A DNA stretch of 64,000 nucleotides, taken from positions 372,001-436,000 of the forward strand of contig NZ_JAAUVI010000002.1 in the NCBI RefSeq assembly GCF_021352225.1, read 5' to 3'. The notes beneath the pieces are model-generated. The model made no database searches, had not been told where the DNA came from, and saw nothing but the letters and a program-made list of their open reading frames with translations. The stretch is from Methylobacterium sp. C25 (GTDB lineage: Bacteria; Pseudomonadota; Alphaproteobacteria; Rhizobiales; Beijerinckiaceae). The position numbers were made by a program, and so were the translations under genes. How positions within the stretch are numbered: the first letter of the stretch is position 1; each line of letters begins with the position of its first letter. Of this stretch, positions 25,396 through 34,795 are shown in pieces.

Positions 25396-27588
25396 TTGGA
25401 CGTCCAGTCAGTCGATGGAGCGCGTCCTCGACGGTCGCGGGCCGGCGCCACACTTCTCTGGCTGTGGCGAGCCTATGGGAGGCTGGTGCGTCTGCTGACG
25501 ACGATGGTCGTCGGCATCGTGCTGCTCTGCCTCGGCGTGCTGTTCATCAACTACGTCGTCCTGTCGACACCGAACGCCACGGCGTATCGCAACCTCGATC
25601 CTTCCCAAACCGCATGTCGCGATGGGCTCGCCAAGGGCTGGTCGATCCTGGCGGATCTCGGTCGCAAGACCCTCGACAACGATCAGGGGGCGGAGAGCGG
25701 CGGCTGGGAGGATGCGAGCAACGACGAGCGGACCGCCATCGCCCAGGATGCGGGCTGGCGGACGCGGCTTCGCTGCGCGCTGCAACGTCATCTCGTCCCG
25801 TCGACGAAGCCGGGCGGAAAACCTCTCGACTATCACCTCGGTTTTCTGGAGTTCCAGGAGACCGGTGAGCCCTATGCGCTGGTCTCCCGGAACGCTCGGG
25901 GTCGCGACGAGGCGATGACCTCGGCGATGCTGAAGGACAAGATGCAGGCGGCTCCCCATCGCCCAGGGGCGGATGGGGAGGCCCAGCCGGTCATCACCCA
26001 GCTCGACGCCCTGAAGCAGCATCTCTCGACCGGCTCGCACTACGTCATCGTGTTCATCCACGGCTGGCGCCATGACGCGCGGATCGGCGACGGCAACGTG
26101 GCCGACCTGCGGCTCTACGCGGCCCATGCCGCGCGGGTCCTCCAGGAACGGTGTCAGATCGAAGCGAGCGCCTGCGACACCAAGGTCACTGCGATCTATG
26201 TCGGCTGGCGCGGCGCCCGCGTCGACGAGCAGGGCCTCAAGGAGCGCTTCGGGGACACCGTCGGCGGCTTCCTCGGAAATCTCTCCGCAGGGGCGACCCT
26301 GTTCGACCGAAAGCCCGTGAGCGAGGCCATCGCGCCGGCGGCGGTCTCGGCGTTGCGAACGCTGGAGAGCGTGCTGGCACCGCCGCTCGGCCACAAGCCC
26401 GACGATCCGCGCGCGCGCAACAAGATGCTGGTCGTCGGCCACAGCCTCGGCGGCAACATGCTCGCCACCGGCTTGAAGGAGGACCTCGTCAAGGCCGTGC
26501 GGCGGCACAAGCTCGGCCAGGTGATGCCGCCGGTGCTCGGCAACCTCGTCCTGCTGATCAACCCCGCCTCGGAGGCAACGAAATGGACGGCGATCCAGCG
26601 CGAGGTCTGGAGCCGGGTCGCGACGCATGCCGACTCGAACACGCCGCTCTCGGAGGTCCAGCGCGATACCGGGTTCTTTCCCGCCGCACAGCGGCCGGTG
26701 ATGGTCTCGATGACGGCCGCCCTCGCCTTCCCGGCCGGCGGGTTGCGGGCCGGCGATTGCGCCTGGATCGGCCTCGATGCGGATGACGGCTATCAGGATG
26801 CCCGAGCCAGGATCCGCGACCGCCTGAAGAGCACGGACGCGATGTTCGATGCCGGCGTCGACTACGATTGGGCGACGCACGATCTGTTCCCGACCTTCAA
26901 GTTCGACTTCCGCCCCGCCGCGGGCTGGCTGCGCCGTGCCGCGGGCCGCATCGAACACCGTCGGCCCGCTGGTGAGAGCTGTTCTGAGGCCGAGCCGGGC
27001 GACTGGCTCACCAGACTCGAAGCCCTTCCGATCCACGGCTTGGCCCTGCTCGCCGAGACCTTCCCGTTCCAGGACTCCTCTCGGGAAACGTCCCACACCA
27101 TCGGCAATCTCGATCCGCCGCGGCCTGCCGCGGGCGTGCTGGCGGACGCCCAACCGTCCGCAGCCCCGTTCGGCACGACGCACGAACTGCTCGGATTACA
27201 CGCCTCCGGCGAGGAGCGGCATCGCCCCTACGCGACCCTCGCGGATGCGCCGATCTCCTGCCCGCCGACGAACCGTTGGCTCAGCCGGGCGAGAACCCGG
27301 CAGGACGCCCAGTTCGGCCTGTATTGGGACAGCGAGAACCTGGCTCCAGCCGAGCGCGGCGTGCGCGGCCAGGGCGTACCCGCCGCCGAATTCCTGCACG
27401 GTCTGCAATTCGCCGGGATCGCGCCGATCACTGCCGCCAACGATCCGTTCTGGAACATGCGCGCCTTCGACAATGCGCTCGCGCGCCACGACGGCTACCG
27501 GCTGACCTCGTTCATCTGCGCGATCCACCAGCTCGTTCTCGACGACATTACCGGCGTGCCCCAGGACATGATCAGCACCATGCGGTGA
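25396..27588 (+). CDS. Membrane-anchored alpha/beta serine hydrolase of unknown substrate
   Basis: A 730-residue protein beginning at TTG 25396 with a GAGAGG site 7 nt upstream. One membrane helix lies at about residues 36-58 (TTMVVGIVLLCLGVLFINYV). A central alpha/beta-hydrolase core has HYVIVFIHGWRHD (oxyanion strand), TAIYVGWRGAR, and the nucleophile elbow GHSLGG (about 349-354) in MLVVGHSLGGNML. The FIHGW and GWRG pair resembles DUF900/TAP-like esterases. The C-terminal third carries no domain I recognise. It has divergent and convergent neighbours of unrelated type, so function is unassigned. The next in-frame ATG (25504) would remove residues before the helix. Confidence 0.72.
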   Translation: MDVQSVDGARPRRSRAGATLLWLWRAYGRLVRLLTTMVVGIVLLCLGVLFINYVVLSTPNATAYRNLDPSQTACRDGLAKGWSILADLGRKTLDNDQGAESGGWEDASNDERTAIAQDAGWRTRLRCALQRHLVPSTKPGGKPLDYHLGFLEFQETGEPYALVSRNARGRDEAMTSAMLKDKMQAAPHRPGADGEAQPVITQLDALKQHLSTGSHYVIVFIHGWRHDARIGDGNVADLRLYAAHAARVLQERCQIEASACDTKVTAIYVGWRGARVDEQGLKERFGDTVGGFLGNLSAGATLFDRKPVSEAIAPAAVSALRTLESVLAPPLGHKPDDPRARNKMLVVGHSLGGNMLATGLKEDLVKAVRRHKLGQVMPPVLGNLVLLINPASEATKWTAIQREVWSRVATHADSNTPLSEVQRDTGFFPAAQRPVMVSMTAALAFPAGGLRAGDCAWIGLDADDGYQDARARIRDRLKSTDAMFDAGVDYDWATHDLFPTFKFDFRPAAGWLRRAAGRIEHRRPAGESCSEAEPGDWLTRLEALPIHGLALLAETFPFQDSSRETSHTIGNLDPPRPAAGVLADAQPSAAPFGTTHELLGLHASGEERHRPYATLADAPISCPPTNRWLSRARTRQDAQFGLYWDSENLAPAERGVRGQGVPAAEFLHGLQFAGIAPITAANDPFWNMRAFDNALARHDGYRLTSFICAIHQLVLDDITGVPQDMISTMR

Positions 27589-27661
27589 CGTCAGACGGTG
27601 GCCTCGTGGATGCACGGCAAAATCGCAAGCCCGGCAGGCACCTCCCGTACGTTTGGCTGCG

Positions 27662-27690
27662 TTGACAAGCCTGAAATCGGCTCGTTACGG
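27662..27690 (+). promoter_or_regulatory. Candidate sigma70-type promoter for etfB
   Basis: TTGACA (27662-27667) is followed after 17 bp by TTACGG (27685-27690), about 100 bp before the etfB start. The -35 is perfect, the -10 is weak. The gap 27589-27791 contains no gene. Confidence 0.45.
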
Positions 27691-27791
27691 TCCGCCCCCT
27701 AATTCATCCATGGTCGATGACCGTCGCCGTTGCGGGCCGCCCGCTCCTAGGGCTTGGGGCCCGCCGCGACGTGCCGGAGGAAGCTGCACCC

Positions 27792-28541
27792 ATGAAGGTT
27801 CTCGTGCCCGTCAAGCGGGTTGTCGACTACAACGTCAAGATCCGCGTGAAGGCCGACGGCTCCGGCGTCGAACTCGCCAACGTCAAGATGTCAATGAACC
27901 CCTTCGACGAGATCGCCGTCGAGGAGGCGATCAAGCTGAAGGAAGCGGGCAAGGTGACCGAGGTCGTCGCCGTCTCGATCGGCCCCGAGAAGGCCCAGGA
28001 GACCCTGCGTACTGCGCTTGCCATGGGCGCGGACCGCGCCATCCTGGTGAAGACCGACGTGACCACCGAGCCGCTGGCCGTGGCCAAGCTCCTCAAGGCA
28101 GTCGTCGAGAAGGAGACGCCGAACCTCGTCATCCTCGGCAAGCAGGCGATCGACGACGATTGCAACCAGACTGGCCAGATGCTCGGCGCGCTGCTTGGGT
28201 GGCCGCAAGGCACATTCGCCTACAAGCTGACGGTCGAGGGCGAGAGCCTCGACGTGACCCGAGAGGTCGATGGCGGCCTGCAGACCGTGGGCCTCAAGCT
28301 TCCGGCGATTGTGACGACAGACCTGCGCCTCAACGAGCCGCGCTACGCCTCGCTGCCGAACATCATGAAGGCGAAGAAGAAGCCGCTCGACACGCTCTCC
28401 GCCGAGGAATTGGGCGTCGACGTGACCCCGAAGCTGAAGATCGTCAAGACCACCGAGCCCCCGGGCCGCTCTGCCGGCGTGAAGGTCGGTTCGGTCTCCG
28501 AGCTGGTGTCGAAGCTCAAGAACGAAGCCGGTGTGATCTGA
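27792..28541 (+). CDS. etfB: Electron transfer flavoprotein beta subunit
   Basis: A 249-residue ETF subunit that binds AMP and docks acyl-CoA dehydrogenases. The start [16 protein letters not shown] with ATG 27792 follows a GGAGGAAG site; an ATG 75 bp upstream is in frame but adds a non-homologous leader. Family features are [24 protein letters not shown], and the conserved [19 protein letters not shown]. It forms an operon with etfA, 75 bp downstream, which collects electrons from acyl-CoA and methylated-amine oxidations for ETF-quinone reductase. Confidence 0.96.
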   Translation: MKVLVPVKRVVDYNVKIRVKADGSGVELANVKMSMNPFDEIAVEEAIKLKEAGKVTEVVAVSIGPEKAQETLRTALAMGADRAILVKTDVTTEPLAVAKLLKAVVEKETPNLVILGKQAIDDDCNQTGQMLGALLGWPQGTFAYKLTVEGESLDVTREVDGGLQTVGLKLPAIVTTDLRLNEPRYASLPNIMKAKKKPLDTLSAEELGVDVTPKLKIVKTTEPPGRSAGVKVGSVSELVSKLKNEAGVI

Positions 28542-28616
28542 TTTTTTGGGCTTCCGCGCCGCTCCCGCCGACACGGTCGAGCGGCGCCCTCACCACATGA
28601 TTGCGAGATCCGATCG

Positions 28617-29567
28617 ATGACCACGCTCCTCTACGTCGAGCACGCCAATTCCGAGATCAAGGACGGCACGCTCAAGGCGCTCACCGCCGCCAAGGAACTC
28701 GGCGCCCCCATCCACGCCCTGGTGCTTGGCGCCGGGAGCAAGGCCGCGGCAGAAGCCGCCGGCAAGCTCGACGGCGTGGATAAGGTGCTGAACGCCGAAG
28801 ACGCGGTCTACGACCACGACATGGCCGAGCCGATCGCCGCGCTCATTGCCAAGATCGCTGGTCCCTACGAGGCCATCATCTGCTCGGCCTCGACCACCGG
28901 CAAGAACATCCTGCCGCGTGTTGCAGCCCTGCTCGACGTGTCCCAGGTCTCGGACATCATCAAGGTGGTCTCGCCCGACACCTTCGAGCGGCCGATCTAC
29001 GCCGGCAACGCCATCCAGACGGTACAGGCACCCGAAGGCAAGAAGGTGATCACCGTGCGTGGCGCCTCCTTTAAGCCGACCGGCGAAGGCGGCTCGCCCG
29101 CTCCCGTCGAGGCCGTGTCCGAGGGTGCTCAGGATGCCGGCGGTTCCGCCTACAAGAGCGAGGAGATCGCCAAGTCCGATCGCCCCGAACTCGCCTCGGC
29201 CAAGATCATCGTCTCCGGTGGCCGCGCGCTCGGCTCGTCCGACAAGTTCAAGGAAGTGATCGAGCCGCTGGCCGATGCCTTCGGTGCCGGTGTCGGCGCC
29301 TCGCGCGCTGCCGTCGATGCGGGCTACGCCCCCAACGACTGGCAGGTCGGCCAGACCGGTAAGGTCGTCGCACCGGATCTCTACGTCGCCGTCGGCATTT
29401 CCGGCGCGATCCAGCACCTCGCCGGCATGAAGGACTCGAAGGTCATCGTCGCCATCAACAAGGACGAGGATGCGCCGATTTTCCAGGTGGCCGATTACGG
29501 CCTCGTCGGCGACCTCTTCCAGATTGTGCCGGAACTTCAGGCCGAAGTGGCCAAGGTGAAGGGCTGA
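28617..29567 (+). CDS. etfA: Electron transfer flavoprotein alpha subunit
   Basis: A 316-residue FAD-binding ETF subunit. The N-terminal domain begins [16 protein letters not shown]. The C-terminal FAD domain shows [57 protein letters not shown] and [23 protein letters not shown], the ETF-alpha signature. It is translated after etfB in one operon and ends before a strong terminator-like hairpin. Confidence 0.97.
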   Translation: MTTLLYVEHANSEIKDGTLKALTAAKELGAPIHALVLGAGSKAAAEAAGKLDGVDKVLNAEDAVYDHDMAEPIAALIAKIAGPYEAIICSASTTGKNILPRVAALLDVSQVSDIIKVVSPDTFERPIYAGNAIQTVQAPEGKKVITVRGASFKPTGEGGSPAPVEAVSEGAQDAGGSAYKSEEIAKSDRPELASAKIIVSGGRALGSSDKFKEVIEPLADAFGAGVGASRAAVDAGYAPNDWQVGQTGKVVAPDLYVAVGISGAIQHLAGMKDSKVIVAINKDEDAPIFQVADYGLVGDLFQIVPELQAEVAKVKG

Positions 29568-29577
29568 GGCTCGACAA

Positions 29578-29608
29578 ATCCGGCCCGTGACGCGGGCCGG
29601 ATAAATTT
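29578..29608 (+). terminator. Terminator hairpin after etfA
   Basis: ATCCGGCCCG (29578-29587) and CGGGCCGGAT (29593-29602) form a perfect 10-bp stem with a 5-nt loop, followed by AAATTT. It sits 11 bp after the etfA stop. The short T run makes it a moderately strong intrinsic terminator. Confidence 0.7.
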
Positions 29609-29749
29609 CGTATACCGCTCGACAGAAAAGGGGCTCCCGCAAAACCAAAAATGTTCTAGGGAGCGCGTTTGACGTGATTGTTGCGCTGCCGCATGTTCAT
29701 TGGCGGTCCATGGGGCACTCTCGCGGTATCTGAGGATTCGGGAACGGCA

Positions 29750-30631
29750 ATGGCCCTCGATATCAGGACAGTCGGCATCATTGGCGCCGGGCAGATGGGC
29801 AATGGCATTGCCCATGTCTGTGCGGCGGCCGGTCTCGACGTCCGCTTGAACGACCGCGATCCCGATCGCATCGGAGCGGGTCTTGCCGCGATCGAGGGCA
29901 ACCTGACCCGGCAGGTTCAGAAGGGCACGCTCACCGAAGAGCAGAGCCGCAGTGCCATGGGTCGCATCGTCACCGCGCGCGGCTTCTCGGATCTCGAAGC
30001 CTGTGACCTCGTCATCGAGGCTGCCACCGAGGACGAAGCCACCAAGCGCCAGATCTTCCAAGCCCTCTGTCCGACTCTGCGCCCGGACACGCTGGTCGCC
30101 ACCAACACGTCGTCGATTTCGATCACGCGGCTCGCGGCTTCGACCGACCGGCCCGAGCGTTTCATCGGCATCCATTTCATGAACCCGGTGCCGCTGATGC
30201 AGCTCGTCGAGCTGATCCGGGGCATCGCGACCGAAGACCCCACCTACGAAGCGGCCAAGCATTTCATCGCCAAGCTCGGCAAGATCTCGACGATGTCGGA
30301 GGATTTTCCGGCCTTCATCGTCAACCGCATCCTGCTGCCGATGATCAACGAGGCGATCTACACGCTCTACGAGGGCGTCGGCTCGGTGGAGTCGATCGAT
30401 ACCGCGATGAAGCTCGGCGCGAACCATCCCATGGGGCCGCTGCAACTCGCCGATTTCATCGGCTTGGATACCTGCCTTTCGGTGATGCAGGTGCTCTACG
30501 AAGGCCTTGCGGACTCGAAGTATCGCCCCTGCCCCCTCCTCGTGAAATACGTCGAAGCAGGGTGGCTCGGCCGCAAGACCAAGCGCGGCTTTTACGATTA
30601 TCGCGGCGAGACACCGGTCCCCACCCGCTGA
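29750..30631 (+). CDS. hbd: 3-hydroxybutyryl-CoA dehydrogenase
   Basis: A 293-residue NAD(P)-dependent short-chain 3-hydroxyacyl-CoA dehydrogenase. The Rossmann motif GAGQMGNGIAHVCAAAG opens it. NTSSISITRLA and the catalytic-His segment GIHFMNPVPLMQLVELI follow, then the C-terminal dimer domain with MGPLQLADFIGLDTCLSVM and a closing KTKRGFYDY. It interconverts acetoacetyl-CoA and 3-hydroxybutyryl-CoA in PHB and ethylmalonyl-CoA metabolism. I chose the ATG at 29750 (MALDIRTVG) since upstream codons are not homologous. It has its own upstream region after the etfA terminator. Confidence 0.93.
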   Translation: MALDIRTVGIIGAGQMGNGIAHVCAAAGLDVRLNDRDPDRIGAGLAAIEGNLTRQVQKGTLTEEQSRSAMGRIVTARGFSDLEACDLVIEAATEDEATKRQIFQALCPTLRPDTLVATNTSSISITRLAASTDRPERFIGIHFMNPVPLMQLVELIRGIATEDPTYEAAKHFIAKLGKISTMSEDFPAFIVNRILLPMINEAIYTLYEGVGSVESIDTAMKLGANHPMGPLQLADFIGLDTCLSVMQVLYEGLADSKYRPCPLLVKYVEAGWLGRKTKRGFYDYRGETPVPTR

Positions 30632-30766
30632 ACTCAGCAGAGCCGAAGACAAAACAGCCAAGGCCAGCGTCCCGACTTCGGCGGATTGACCCTGATGTTG
30701 CGCTCGCAAGGACGCGACGCGGCAGGCCAGCATATCGCAGCTGCCGCGACCGTCTTCTTCTAGGGC

Positions 30767-31006
30767 TCACTTCGGCTTTTGCTCAGCCGGAACCGTCTTC
30801 TGCGGTGGCGTGGTCGGATTGTCGGCGGTCTGTTGAGCTGCTTGACCGCTCTGGCTCGCGTGATCCGCAGGCGAGACCTTCCCCTGCCAAGTCAAGGTGA
30901 CGGCTCCCGCAATCACAGCCAGAAGCACCGCAGCAATCAGGACGTAGAGGATTGGCCTCCCCTTCTCGCCTTGGCGCGCCTGGGTTCCCGTCTCGACTTT
31001 GGCCAT
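30767..31006 (-). CDS. Small single-pass membrane protein under an EcfG-like promoter
   Basis: A 79-residue protein with a hydrophilic N-terminus (AKVETGTQARQGEKGR), one membrane helix (about 20-41: PILYVLIAAVLLAVIAGAVTL) and a disordered Ser/Gln/Pro-rich C-terminal tail (DHASQSGQAAQQTADNPTTPP). The ATG at 31006 has GAGG at a good distance; 31009 is one codon earlier. An exact GGAAC-N16-CGTT motif lies 47 bp upstream on the same strand, so it is a likely general stress gene. No family recognised. Confidence 0.72.
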   Translation of the reverse strand: MAKVETGTQARQGEKGRPILYVLIAAVLLAVIAGAVTLTWQGKVSPADHASQSGQAAQQTADNPTTPPQKTVPAEQKPK

Positions 31007-31052
31007 CATTACCTCGACTTACACGACACCATTGTCCGGTGACGGCCGGCAA

Positions 31053-31077
31053 ACGCCGGCGAGAGTCGAGTGTTCCT
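31053..31077 (-). promoter_or_regulatory. EcfG (PhyR general stress) promoter motif, exact consensus
   Basis: On the minus strand GGAAC (31077-31073) is followed after exactly 16 bp by CGTT (31056-31053). This matches the published GGAAC-N16/17-cGTT pattern of the alphaproteobacterial general stress sigma factor EcfG. It is 47 bp upstream of the small membrane protein start at 31006. Confidence 0.7.
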
Positions 31078-31125
31078 AATCCGCCTCGCGGCAATAAGCC
31101 CGGATTTGGCGATGCTCGACAGAGC

Positions 31126-32130
31126 TCAGCGCCCAGTCGTCAGCATGATCTTTCCGAGATGCGCGCTCGATTCCATCAGCGCATGCGCCTTCGCCGCCTC
31201 CTCGAGCGGGAACGTCTCGTGGATGATCGGCCTGATCTTGCCCGCTTCGATCAGCGGCCAGACGTTGCTGCGCAACGCGTCAGCGATCGCTGCCTTGTTC
31301 TCCTTCGGTTGTGCCCGCAGCGTGGCGCCGGTGATGGTGAGACGCTTCAGCATGATCGGCGTGAGATTGACGCTCTCTGCCTTGTAGCCCTTCATGAAGG
31401 CGATTTGGACGAGGCGGCCTTCCACCGCCATCGAGGCGATATTCTTGGCGAGATAGGCCGCGCCGACCATGTCGAGGATCACGTCGACGCCACGGCCTTC
31501 CGTGAGCCGTTTGATCTCTTCGGCAAAATCGGCCTCGCGGTAGTTGATGGCGGCGTCCGCGCCGAGTTCCTCGCAGAACCGACACTTCTCGTCCGAGCCG
31601 GCTGTCGCGTAGACGATGGCGCCGTGCCGCTTGGCGATCTGGATCGCGGTCGAACCAATGCCGCTCGAGCCACCATGGACGAGAAAGCGCTCTCCCCGTT
31701 GCAGGCGCCCGCGCTGGATCACCGTACTGTAGACCGTGAAGACGGTCTCCGGCAGCGCGGCCGCCTCGATCAGTGAGAGGGACGCAGGTTTCAGCAGCAC
31801 CTGCCCCACTTCCGCGACCGCGAATTCTGCATAGCCGCCGCTGATCACCAGCGCGCAAACCTCGTCGCCGATGGAGAATCCCGACACGCCCTCGCTCAGC
31901 GCCGCAATGCGGCCGGCGACTTCAAGGCCCGGGATCTCCGTTGCGCCCTTCGGCGGCGGATAAAGGCCCTGGCGCTGCATCACGTCGGGTCGGTTCACTC
32001 CGGCGGCGGCGACATCGATCAGCACCTGTCCGCGGCCAGGCTGCGGCAGCCCCACCGTTTCCACCGAGATCACCTCGGGGCCACCCGAGCCTTCGAAGCG
32101 GATCTGACGCATGGTGTCGGGGACGGGCAT
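31126..32130 (-). CDS. qor: NAD(P)H quinone oxidoreductase (zeta-crystallin/PIG3-like)
   Basis: A 334-residue medium-chain dehydrogenase/reductase lacking catalytic zinc ligands. It has the N-terminal GroES-like fold (VAAAGVNRPDVMQRQGLYPPP, GLEVAGRI) and the NADPH motif HGGSSGIGSTAIQIAKRHGA, with ATAGSDEKCRFCEELGAD after it. LRAQPKENKAAIADALRSNVWPLIEAGKI is the PIG3-type C-terminus. It reduces quinones, one electron at a time in some relatives. It is 67 bp downstream of upp and may be co-transcribed. Confidence 0.9.
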   Translation of the reverse strand: MPVPDTMRQIRFEGSGGPEVISVETVGLPQPGRGQVLIDVAAAGVNRPDVMQRQGLYPPPKGATEIPGLEVAGRIAALSEGVSGFSIGDEVCALVISGGYAEFAVAEVGQVLLKPASLSLIEAAALPETVFTVYSTVIQRGRLQRGERFLVHGGSSGIGSTAIQIAKRHGAIVYATAGSDEKCRFCEELGADAAINYREADFAEEIKRLTEGRGVDVILDMVGAAYLAKNIASMAVEGRLVQIAFMKGYKAESVNLTPIMLKRLTITGATLRAQPKENKAAIADALRSNVWPLIEAGKIRPIIHETFPLEEAAKAHALMESSAHLGKIMLTTGR

Positions 32131-32196
32131 CGGGGAACTCCTTCAGACTTCTCCCCTAGTTGCGAAGGTTGCCCGCTGGGGCAAGGGGCTTTCGCC

Positions 32197-32829
32197 TCAG
32201 CGCGTCCCGTACATCCGGTCTCCGGCATCGCCGAGACCCGGCACGATGTAGCCGTGATCGTTCAGGTGGCTGTCGATCGCCGCGGTCCAGACCGGCACGT
32301 CCGGATGAACCCGCTGCAGGTGGGCGATTCCCTCGGGCGCTGCGAGCAGACAGACGAAGCGGAGGTCGAGTGCCCCCCGTCTCTTCAATTGCTCGATGGC
32401 AGCCACGGCCGAGTTCGCCGTGGCGAGCATCGGGTCGAGCACCAGGACGGTCCGGTCAGCAAGATCCGACGGGCTCTTGAAGTAGTATTCCACCGCCTGG
32501 AGAGACTCGGGATCACGATAGATGCCGATATGAGCCACGCGTGCGGCCGGCATCAGCGAAAGCATGCCATCGAGGAAGCCCACGCCGGCGCGCAGGATCG
32601 GAGCGAGCACCAACTTCTTGCCGGCGATCTGCTGGCCTTCCATCGCCTGAAGCGGCGTCTCGATGGTCACCGGTTCGAGGGGCAAGTCGCGCGTGACCTC
32701 GTAGGCCAGCAGCATGCCGATCTCGTTCAGGAGTTCGCGAAATCCCTTCGTCGAGCGCGTCACGTCGCGCATCAACGTCAGCTTGTGCTGGACGAGCGGG
32801 TGATCCACCACCGTGACGTTGGCTGCCAT
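32197..32829 (-). CDS. upp: Uracil phosphoribosyltransferase
   Basis: A 210-residue pyrimidine salvage enzyme converting uracil and PRPP to UMP. It shows the N-terminal [45 protein letters not shown], the PRPP loop [14 protein letters not shown], and the C-terminal [17 protein letters not shown] that closes over uracil. The ATG at 32829 is used because homologues begin with this VVDHPL segment; the longer frame adds a non-homologous leader. Confidence 0.95.
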   Translation of the reverse strand: MAANVTVVDHPLVQHKLTLMRDVTRSTKGFRELLNEIGMLLAYEVTRDLPLEPVTIETPLQAMEGQQIAGKKLVLAPILRAGVGFLDGMLSLMPAARVAHIGIYRDPESLQAVEYYFKSPSDLADRTVLVLDPMLATANSAVAAIEQLKRRGALDLRFVCLLAAPEGIAHLQRVHPDVPVWTAAIDSHLNDHGYIVPGLGDAGDRMYGTR

Positions 32830-32911
32830 GCCCACGGGCTCCTTTGTTTCACGCACTGTCGCCCTTTATGCGCAGAATGCGCGGTCAGGCGAAGCCGGTT
32901 CGAAGGAGAGG

Positions 32912-33262
32912 TCAGTGAGCGGCACTCGCGGGCAGCCGCGCGATGCGCTCGATATGCACTCCGGCATAGCAATCCCGCTGCCAGGCGAGGCGGACCCGAA
33001 AGACGAAGCTGCGCCCATTCACCTTGAACATGAAGCGCTCGGGAAGCACGCATCCGCGCGGGATGCCGAGCCTTGCACCGGATTTCGAGACGTCCCTGAC
33101 GATGCAGCGGATCTCCTCGCCGGATGGCAGGCGGATGACCGCGATCAGGTTGGCTTCGGTGCGTTCCTCACGGCGGTCGACCAGGCCCTTGCCTTCGGTG
33201 ACGCCGATGGCGGCGGTGAGGTCCGGGTTTTCATCACCCCAATCGAGCGTAGCGTCCGACAT
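32912..33262 (-). CDS. Small PilZ-domain protein near the flagellin genes
   Basis: A 116-residue single PilZ domain. The basic motif DRREERTEANLIAVIRL (R-x3-R) and DVSKSGARLGIP (D-x-S-x-x-G) are both present, so it should bind cyclic di-GMP. GCVLPERFMFKV, RVRLAWQRDCYAGVHI complete the barrel. It lies on the same strand as, and downstream of, the flagellin genes but beyond their terminator. A link to flagellar control is inference. Confidence 0.85.
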   Translation of the reverse strand: MSDATLDWGDENPDLTAAIGVTEGKGLVDRREERTEANLIAVIRLPSGEEIRCIVRDVSKSGARLGIPRGCVLPERFMFKVNGRSFVFRVRLAWQRDCYAGVHIERIARLPASAAH

Positions 33263-33337
33263 ACCGTTTCCTGCACTTCGCAGATCACGGAAATGTGTAT
33301 CCCGATATCGGTTACGCGATGTCTAACGGCGTCTGCT

Positions 33338-33374
33338 CAAAACAGAGGCGGCCGGAGCTCTCACCCCGGCCGCC
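33338..33374 (-). terminator. Terminator of the downstream flagellin gene
   Basis: GGCGGCCGG (33347-33355) pairs with CCGGCCGCC (33366-33374). On the minus strand the stem is followed by TCTGTTTTG. It lies 26 bp after the flagellin stop at 33400, a good intrinsic terminator. Confidence 0.75.
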
Positions 33375-33399
33375 CAGAATTCGTGAAAAATATGGCCGA

Positions 33400-34599
33400 T
33401 TACTGGAGCAGCTTCAGGATGCCCTGCTGAGCCTGATTGGCAAGCGAGAGCGCCGAGATGCCTAGCGACTGGCGGGTGGTCAGGGCCTGGGAGTTTGCGG
33501 CTTCTTCGTTGAGGTCGGCATCGGTGAGGTTCGCGGCGCCGGTGTCGAGCACGTTGATCAGGTGCTTCGAGAAGTCCTGACGGTTCTGAACGACCGAGAG
33601 GTTCGAGCCGAAGCTCGAAGACTTTGCACGCAGCGAGTCCGTGGCCGAGCTGAGAACATTGGCGGTCGACTTGATGTCCGCGTCGAGGAGGAAGTTGCCG
33701 CGGTTAGCGGCCGTCGCAACCGGGACCGAACCCGCGGTGCCCAGAACGGCGGAGAGGTTGAGGCCGGCGGAGGTCACGTCGACACCCTGGATGTCGAGGC
33801 TCGAGGTGTCCTTCTCGTTGAACGAGATGTGGAGCTTGTTCGACGTCGCATCGCTGCTGAGCAGGTTGACGCCGTTGTAGCTGGCATCCTTCGCGAGCTG
33901 GTCGATCTGCGTCAGCAGGCTGTTGTACTGCTGGGCGAGCGAGGCCCGGGTGTCGACTCCGGTGACGGTAAGCTCACTGCTCTTGCCGACTTTATCGTTG
34001 CCGGTGCCGTAGTAGTTGGTAACCGCCGCCGTACCAGAGCTGAACCCGAGCGCCGTCTGGCTGCCGGTGTCCTTGAACTCGATATCGGACGAGGCGTTCA
34101 GGACGAGCTTGGTGCCGGTGGTGTCCTTGGAATAGATCGCGGCACCAGCGGCGGTGTTCAGTTTGGTGATGGCGGTATCGATTGAGTCCGTGGTCGCGAG
34201 CGTAGCCGTCTTGGCCTCGCCATTGACGTAGAAACTTACGGTGCTGGCAGCTGCAGAGAAAGCCGTCGAAGCCGTTCCGCTGGTCGTGATCTGCGTGGCG
34301 AGCGCCTGGCTCGTGATCGACTTCGCCTGATCGACGAGCTTCTGGATCGAGGTGATGCCCTGGTTGGCAGCCTGGATCGTCTGAATGCCGTTGGAGATAC
34401 CGTCGAGCAGGTTGCCGAGATCGCCCGAGCGGCTGCTGAGGCTGGCTGCGGTGAAGAAGTTGACCGGGTTGTCGAGGGCCGACGAGACCTTCTTGCCGGT
34501 GGAGAGGCGGTTCTGGGTCGTCGAGGTCAACGCAGCCGTGTCCTGCAGCGAGAGCAGGTTCTGACGGGTCGCGGCGGAAAGCGTGACATTGGACGACAT
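33400..34599 (-). CDS. fliC: Flagellin (first of two tandem copies)
   Basis: A 399-residue flagellin. The conserved N-terminal D0/D1 helices (TLSAATRQNLLSLQDTAALT, NRLSTGKKVSSALDNP) and C-terminal end (NSQALTTRQSLGISALSLAN, GILKLLQ) flank a variable middle (about 110-260) forming the exposed domain. It shares near-identical ends with the second copy 196 bp upstream. The start at 34599 has only a weak ribosome site, in keeping with FlbT-type post-transcriptional control in alphaproteobacteria. The AT-rich upstream stretch contains several TTAA elements and a TTGACG hexamer (34664-34659 on the minus strand) as a candidate promoter. Confidence 0.95.
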   Translation of the reverse strand: MSSNVTLSAATRQNLLSLQDTAALTSTTQNRLSTGKKVSSALDNPVNFFTAASLSSRSGDLGNLLDGISNGIQTIQAANQGITSIQKLVDQAKSITSQALATQITTSGTASTAFSAAASTVSFYVNGEAKTATLATTDSIDTAITKLNTAAGAAIYSKDTTGTKLVLNASSDIEFKDTGSQTALGFSSGTAAVTNYYGTGNDKVGKSSELTVTGVDTRASLAQQYNSLLTQIDQLAKDASYNGVNLLSSDATSNKLHISFNEKDTSSLDIQGVDVTSAGLNLSAVLGTAGSVPVATAANRGNFLLDADIKSTANVLSSATDSLRAKSSSFGSNLSVVQNRQDFSKHLINVLDTGAANLTDADLNEEAANSQALTTRQSLGISALSLANQAQQGILKLLQ

Positions 34600-34735
34600 T
34601 ACAACTAGCCCGTTCTGGTTAATACGCCACCATCGTTGGCATTAGGGTTAATCTTGCACGTCAAGCCTTTCATTAAGGTTAAAGGTACGTGCCTGACGTT
34701 CGCTCAAGTCCAGTGTCATGACTCTATCCGCGACG

Positions 34736-34767
34736 CGCAAAAGGCCGAGGCATGGAGCCTCGGCCTT
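34736..34767 (-). terminator. Terminator of the upstream flagellin gene
   Basis: AAGGCCGAGG (34741-34750) pairs with CCTCGGCCTT (34758-34767); read on the minus strand the stem ends in TTTT and GCG. It is 29 bp after the stop at 34796, so each flagellin gene is a separate transcription unit. Confidence 0.8.
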
Positions 34768-34795
34768 CTCGGTCTCAACGAGATCGTGTTGAGGA

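Noticed and set aside
25408..27183. 591-residue open frame opposite the hydrolase gene
   Set aside because: Antisense to a gene with the GHSLGG motif and a ribosome site; composition typical of shadow frames.
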